Of a stretch of 64,000 nucleotides of DNA, positions 57,825 through 64,000 are shown piece after piece. The translations under genes were made by a program, and so were the position numbers. Below the pieces are notes generated by a model. That model ran no database searches and was not told the DNA's origin. It saw only the letters and a list, made by a program, of their open reading frames with translations. Numbering within the stretch: position 1 is the stretch's first letter; every line of letters starts with the position of its first letter. Origin of the DNA: Cryphonectria parasitica EP155 (Eukaryota > Ascomycota > Sordariomycetes > Diaporthales > Cryphonectriaceae); the NCBI RefSeq assembly GCF_011745365.1, contig NW_024468914.1, positions 952,001-1,016,000 of the forward strand, written 5' to 3'.

Positions 57825-60800
57825 GTGGACATTGTACACCGCGTCTCTGTTCTCCTCGTCATGATAAAGACATCTGAGATGCTACTCTATTCATCGCGCT
57901 TCTTCATTACATGTTCAGATTCAGACATACAGCTAGACTTATGAGAGCAAGGGCGGGCCCTCTTGATGAGGGAGAAAGCCAAACTTGAAGCACCAGTGGC
58001 GGGGAATAGCCAAAATAAAATGAGAAACTCGACTGCTGGTGCTCGGTGACTGTCATGGTTTCATCAAAGACTTTTGCGTAATTATGTCGCTTGGCAATCT
58101 CTTTCGTGGCAAGCAGACGGCTTTACTGGTGAACCGTCTCATTGCTGAGGCTTCTTGTTCTCGATGATTTGCTGTGAGTTCTGATTTGCGTGTTTCTATG
58201 GTATCTTGCCTCTGTAAGGCTACAACCACTCTCAACCATCCTCCTTTCACATCTTCTTTTAGCTTCCTCCATCTTGTAGAGGCATATAGTAAGACGTCGC
58301 CTCAAGATGGAGTCAAAGCCGTTTCCTCGCTGCCGGGCTCATGTCCAAGCCGGATGCTGTCTTAGACGTGTACGTGGACATAAAGTATAGTTCAATAAAG
58401 AAAACAACATGCATAATATTATTCCATCCAATCTGGACCAAAAAGAATGGGAATCATGATCTATTAAGCCGGCCGAGAACTCATACAGTCGAAGCCAGAA
58501 TGAACATGTTGGAGCAGGGAAGTTCAAGCAATATGTATGTGGAGTCTCAGTGATAGTACCTGGTGTGATTGTCTAGGTATATAATCAGAGGAGATTAATT
58601 CGTCATCACTTACTTGCTGTGGATAATGAGACTGCTTGGCTGGTAGTCTTGCTGGCAGTTTGGCGGACCTGTGAGTCCTAAGGATAAAATCAGTGATGGG
58701 ATTAAAGGAAAAATCATGATAGAAGAGAAATGAGGATATTACTATAGAGTAAAGGAGAAAAGAAGGTAAGAACGAAAGTACACAGTGAGAGAAAGGGAGA
58801 AACAAAACGTTCACATGATCTGGCGACATCTCAAACACCAGCGCGCTCTCAAGCCATGGTGTTTCTGTTCTGAATGCCATGTTTCCATCTCGACCAGTCC
58901 CTTAGCCATCGTCAGTCTTCCACAGAATCAAAATGCAGTCGTCTTTAAAGGCACCTCGTTCAGTTGATTGCTTCCAACATCGTTGCCAGTCACAAGAACG
59001 AACTGCTGATGTGTCACGCCGGTCACTCCCAGCATCTCTCCACCTGGCCAGGTGATCAACTTTTATTTATCTAGCATAAAATATGTTGTGGCAGAGGCTT
59101 TACCACGCAGGCCATCACTGACAAGTACGCACGTGTATGATAACGGCCGTGTCTGAAAGAAGAAGTCAGTCAATGTGACCGATGTTGTCCAATCCTTTAG
59201 CTACATCGAGACACCACGAGGACGTGTTCTTCCACTCACACTGCTCCCTGTTCACCCAGGGTCTCTCAGCCTACTGACCTACCTTGACAACCCCGTTGTA
59301 AGTTTTCGCTTCGAAGCATGGACCCCATTTTCTCTCTAGCTTCAGTATCAGCAGCCACATGTTTGACCGACCAGGCGAGGCGGCAACTGCGGTCACCTGA
59401 GAACCCTGTGCCGCCCTTTGCGGTTTATCTCAAACACTATTTGCTACGGGGTGGGGGCACCGCGAGCAATGACACTCGCTTGCGGGGAACGGGGACGGGG
59501 TCAAGACCCTGCCGTCTACGACTCACGATAGCTTCATGCGGTGAGTATCGGGAGATGTTTCCGGATCTTGCGCAGGACAGTGATTAGTGCATAGGATGAT
59601 TATGAACGAGATGATTGGGCGAACAAGCCTGCTGATAATAGGAAATCCAGTTCTCGAAGGCTGGTGTTCACATCGTAGTGGAAAATTATGCAAGCATAGA
59701 GACAATACCGATTATGAAACAAGCTGCCAAGATACACAACTCTGTATATCTCCTCATCCTGGGTTGCAAGAGATGTCCCGGCCAGGGCATCAGTGGAAAC
59801 CAATCCTTCTTCCCCTTGGGGCGCGTGACAATTCCAGGCTAATGTCTGCTGCAAAGTTCCACAAACACTTGATCTAGTCTTGTCTCGTCACCTGCACAGG
59901 ATGGAAATGGAATAGGGACCCCGTCGAGGGTCGGGCCCTTCCGCAAAAAAAAAAAGTGACAGTCGGTGGACAGACGCCCGTATGGGCTTGGGATGGGCTG
60001 GGCTGGGCTCTCCCCTCCTTCTTCTCCTCCTCCTCTTCCTCCTCCTTCCTTCCTTCATTCCTTCTCAACCGAACTCACGATACTTATCGTGCACCACCCG
60101 GACCGGAGAGTCTCCCCCCGTTCTTGGGGCTGTGCGCGTGGTCCAACCACGAAGAGTTGATACCCCAGTGTCATCATTGGCTGGAGGCGCACCGGCCTCT
60201 CTTAGTTTGGTCTTGCATGTGGGCCCACTTCTTTTCTTTTCCCCAGCTTGAGTATACAGTGGTGAGAATGTCCAGTTAGCACTTGGTGGAAGGGCCAGAC
60301 TGCAGTTGGCATAGCACTTATACTACGCCGGACGACCTGGTCCTTCTTTTTCGCCCCCCTCCACTCTTCTTGTGTGTTTGTTACACCGTCTAATTATTCC
60401 GGCTTCATGCAGGTAAGGTTGGGTTTTTGTTGCTCTCTGTCTTCCCCTCTCCCCTTCACAAGTCGGTCGGAGGTCCCCCAATACAGGGCACACATATTAC
60501 GTCAAGAAAACTGGGCGGGTTGGTTGGAGCTTGTGTTACGGTTCACTCTACAGGAACGCAAAGTTACTTAGGCTCACAGTCCTTGTGCTTCGGCCTTTTG
60601 GACTGGTCTGGACAAAGAAAGGGGTCCCGGGACGTCAGGGGTCCTACTGTAACCTCAGGATACGGGGATCGTGATTATAATGTGAAGATGGCAGGTGTGA
60701 CATAACAAATGGAGGTGTGGTTCTTCGTCTCATCACAGGAGAGTAATAGAAACGACAGTGTCATGTAAGAAGCGAAGGATGGAGGAGACAGTGCTGCGCG

Positions 60801-63219
60801 TGACTCGAGAGGAGATAGGTCACAAAAGGAAAGAGAAGGAAGAGATAAAAGGGGAAAAAAGAGTCTGAGCCGCCAGCATGATGCTACCACAGCCAGGGTT
60901 AAGGCGGCTCCGGGACCTTCTGCATGCCAACGAACCTGGAGCCTCCAGACGAAAACAGAAAAAAGAAACAAGGGACCAAGCTTGTGATGTGTAATGGGTA
61001 AGTACTTTGGGGCGCTGGCTAGTTGGCTGGCTGGCTTGCTTGCATGGGTTTATGGTTGTTAAAAGATGTGGTGGGTGTTGAGGACGGGATCCGGCTCGCT
61101 TCCGTGCATGGCACGCATAGTTGCCGCTGATGTGAAAAGAAAAGGGAAAAAGGAAAGGGAAGAGAGAAAAGGGGATCTGCATCCAGAACGGTCTCCACAT
61201 ATGATGAAGGGAAGAAGCGCCCTCACCGGCATGCACGGCAGCAAACAGGGTGTGAGGGGATGTCGTGTTCAAGCATGGTTGGGCTGGAGAGCTGGGTTGA
61301 GATACCCTTGAAGTGGATCCCCAAGAGAAAAGAGGCGTCGTCCGGGGAGGGAAAGCTGAAGCGACAGGCTGATAGTGGCCACACACAGACAGACACACCG
61401 CGCGCGGCAGAGACGAACATTGGTTTCCTATTCTTCCTTTCTTCCTTTCTTTTTTTGCCCCTTACTACTCCTCATCAGGAGGAGGAGGGCTGCTGACTAC
61501 AATAGATGAGGATAAGGTTTGTCTTCTCTGGGCAATGGATCTGTGGGGAAGGGGAACGGAACGGTGGATGGTCGGATGGGATGTGATGGTGACAACATAA
61601 CTATGGTACTGCCACCACCACATGCAAGAGACCAGTCACGAATCAGGTGCTGGTTTCCGGGCACAACAACTGATCCGAGGAGAAACTAATAAAGCAGAGA
61701 GTAGTCCAGGGGGATCTACCGAAAGGAGTGCCACAGGAACCTTCGGGCTACCCTCCGTTAACGGAGATATACTTATCCGTGCTGGCTTATCATGAGTTGT
61801 CACGACGTGGTAGTGCATGCAGCTAATGCACTGACATCTTGCTGAGTGACCAAAGAGGGACCAAGGAGAGTAGAAAGGAGAGCAGACACACACTAGGGAT
61901 GCATGCATGCGGAGGGCGAAGAAGCAGAGAAGAGGTGAGAAGCCAGGGACCGAGGATTGATGCGAAGAAGGAGGAGGGCGTTCTGGACCGATCCGCTGAG
62001 GAGATCTCCCTCCAACAACGTCGGCCGACAGAGAAGGCTCTCATCCCTTTCTCGCCCTCTCCTATACTTGGTCGCTGTTCTATCCCTTATCACGTGCACG
62101 ATTCCAACGTCGCCTTTGCCACGAGGCTCAGACAAGCTGGCTTGCACACAACGCTAGACTTTTTATCACCGTCCCGTCTCAAGTCTTGCTCTCTAGTTGC
62201 CGGTTGGCCCACCCTTTTTTTTTCCTTATACACTGCACGCATGCACACACACAAGCACAACTCCCGAGTCATCGCCGAGATTGTTCAAACAGACACACAT
62301 CGTCATCCTTTGTATTTTTTGAATTTCTTATTTCAGTCTTGATACAACATCATTCTTGAATTATATATTAGACTACCCACACAATTTCTCCCTTCCTCTG
62401 TCCTATTGTTTTCTTCGTTTCTTTCCCCCACCTACGTACATGAATTTGCCGGCTATTCGTATGACTTCCCATTCCAACAAAATAAAATTTTGAAAAGAGT
62501 AGGAAGAAGAGGAGAAGGAGGAGGAGGGCAAAGTCTAGGTGTCCATTCGGCTCTGGATCGTCGTCATGGGAGCCGATCACTCCAAATCTTGGTGCGTCCG
62601 TTCTCGGTGATACTAGCTCTCTCCCCACATGGCCTATACAGTATTGGGCTCGCGCAAGAAGGGACGGGAACAGTGCTTATCGTTGGTTCATTCGAGCCCA
62701 ACCACTCACTCGCCCGCTACCCTCTCTTTACCTATCGTCCACTCGACAACTTGGAATTTGCTTGCTTGATTGATTGATTGTCTAGCTATCAACAACGATC
62801 CGGGGTCCCTGTGCTTCGCCTCTCTTTTTTGGGGGGGAATGGAGAGTTTCTTAAGTTTGTACTATCTCGATTCAGCCGCCCGGGGCGCCAAGCTATTCCC
62901 ACTTCTCTTTCTCCTACTCTGGGGTTGTTAGAGGTGGTTGATTAGGGTGTTTCGTGTGCACGAACTATGACGAGACGCTGGCCTGGATAGATCGTTTGCA
63001 TTGTGACGACATCTTGGAACTGCTATGATTCTTTTTTGAAATCAGATTCATGATGAGGTCTGCATCTGAAGCCAATCCAATCTACTCAACCTCCTCCTCC
63101 TTCTTCTTCTCTCCCATCAGGCTAACACCTCTCAGGTACTTCTTAGACCATGGAAAATTGGTATCGTTGAGGATGGTTTCAGACTAGACTCGTCCCGTCT
63201 GTGGCCAAGGAGGTCTACC

Positions 63220-63223
<4 letters not shown>

Positions 63224-63252
<29 letters not shown>
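63224..63252. repeat. Poly-A tract (29 nt)
   Basis: Twenty-nine consecutive A between agc and ccagctc. Possibly a polymorphic homopolymer; I see no adjacent retroelement coding sequence. Confidence 0.9.
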
Positions 63253-63254
<2 letters not shown>

Positions 63255-63939
63255 AGCTCTGTAGTACTCACTTATCTGGAACCAACGACGCCCCCCCAGG
63301 GCGGGCTGGATACTACTCACGGGGCTGTTTGTCCACCCGATTGTGGACCACTTGGCTATCTTTTGGTCTCTCCTCATGTTTCCCCTCCTCCTCCCTCCTC
63401 TTTCACTCCAAGGGCAGGCAAGGGAAGGGCAGGCAGACGCGGGTATGAGCTACTATGCTTCACAGCAAAAGGGCGTCTGGGGTCCGGATCGCGATGGTGA
63501 TGGCGCCCGCTTATCACTGCGCCACCCAATGAGGTCTTGCCTCACCCTCTGATACATGCACGATACGTACCTATGGGCTTCATGGGGAACGGTTCAGTGC
63601 ACTGTATACCGACGATGATAAGGTCCCTCCGTCATGGTCCATTATAGGTATAAAGATGGCTGCACTTTCCCTTCCCACGACGCCTCGACAATCCTGGGCA
63701 CATCAGGTCTCTTGATTCTTTTTCCTTCTTCTCGAGATCAATCTACACATTCATCCCATTATCCATCCCCCCTTCCTCTTGGAACACAGATAGAAACGCA
63801 TTACTACTATAATATACCTCTTTTTTTTGGAAACATCACACTTTGACTCTCACAAGTCATCTTAACAACAACATCTATCTATATCTCATCATCTACATCA
63901 TCATCCTCCCCCTCCTCCTTATATCATCATCATATTATC

Positions 63940-64000
63940 ATGGCTGCCGCAGAGGTGTTTGCTCCCAACTTCGGCAGGAAGCCTAGTATGGGCTGGACCG
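63940..64000 (+). CDS. Partial gene, N-terminal 20 codons only
   Basis: An ATG at 63940 opens a frame beginning MAAAEVFAPNFGRKPSMGWT that runs off the window. The ATG follows a strongly pyrimidine-rich, TCATC-repeat leader typical of fungal genes, and a long upstream region without other genes. I do not recognise the product from 20 residues. Confidence 0.55.
   Translation, partial: MAAAEVFAPNFGRKPSMGWT

Larger units (their letters stand above)
57722..63939. other. Long gene-poor region, probable long leader of the next gene
   Basis: About 6.2 kb. A composite GT/GA repeat (57761-57824) lies just after the Prm10-type stop. Short frames are scattered with no recognised domain. A minus-strand stretch at about 58530-59300 reads weakly like a decayed gene but I could not build a model. 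From about 60000 to 63939 pyrimidine-rich and homopolymer tracts dominate, including A29 at 63224-63252 and TCATC runs just before the final ATG, as expected of a long transcript leader and promoter. Confidence 0.4.

Noticed and set aside
59480..59530. tRNA-like string gggtcaagaccct
   Set aside because: It lacks the full GGTTCRANYCC B box, and no cloverleaf could be drawn around it.

Overview
The window is nuclear DNA of a filamentous ascomycete (Pezizomycotina). The coding genes have short introns, mostly 50-160 bp, with GTRNGT-type donors and CTGAC/CTRAC-like branch sites. They include a Zn2Cys6 regulator, a fungal-type bZIP factor, a ThrE/Prm10-type membrane protein, an AIM24 protein, a GAL80-like protein and a Fot1-type transposon. 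The class cannot be fixed from sequence alone. I saw no rRNA, tRNA, CRISPR array or prokaryotic feature.

Left part (1-13500): a seven-exon Zn2Cys6 transcription factor (minus) and a single-exon bZIP factor (minus) are followed by about 5 kb with no convincing gene except a small Cys/Lys-rich ORF near 12.6-12.9 kb. 13.5-17.3 kb holds two compact intronless plus-strand genes: a mitochondrial GatB/PET112 subunit of the glutamyl-tRNA(Gln) amidotransferase and a GAL80-like GFO/IDH/MocA protein. 17.5-21.2 kb encodes, on the minus strand, an 11-exon protein kinase-like protein. It has a Pro/Ser-rich head and a long Gly/Arg-rich tail; I reconstructed it exon by exon and the reading frame closes at 942 codons.

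Middle part: 22.0-24.5 kb is a type II membrane protein with a WbsX/GH99-like glycan-modifying domain. Thirteen bases after its stop lies a complete 1.86-kb Fot1/pogo DNA transposon with perfect 55-bp terminal inverted repeats and a TA target duplication. Its transposase frame carries five nonsense codons, all of the CpA-to-TpA (RIP-like) type. Next come a secreted lysophospholipase/phospholipase B-like protein, a small single-pass membrane protein, and an MFS transporter of the monocarboxylate-permease type.

Right part: an AIM24 mitochondrial protein and a kinesin-10-like motor with a helix-hairpin-helix tail are divergently transcribed from a 537-bp intergenic region. Two amino-acid permeases of the APC superfamily converge tail to tail. 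A cytochrome P450 and a low-complexity protein with 42 consecutive Asn codons follow on the minus strand. A ThrE/Prm10-type transporter lies at 55.3-57.7 kb. The last 6 kb is gene-poor, rich in homopolymers and pyrimidine tracts, and ends in the first 20 codons of a gene that runs off the window.

The genes do not form an obvious biosynthetic cluster. This looks like ordinary chromosomal content with one decayed transposon. The least ordinary items are the kinase-RGG protein, the WbsX-type protein abutting the transposon, the RIP-like transposase and the poly-Asn protein.
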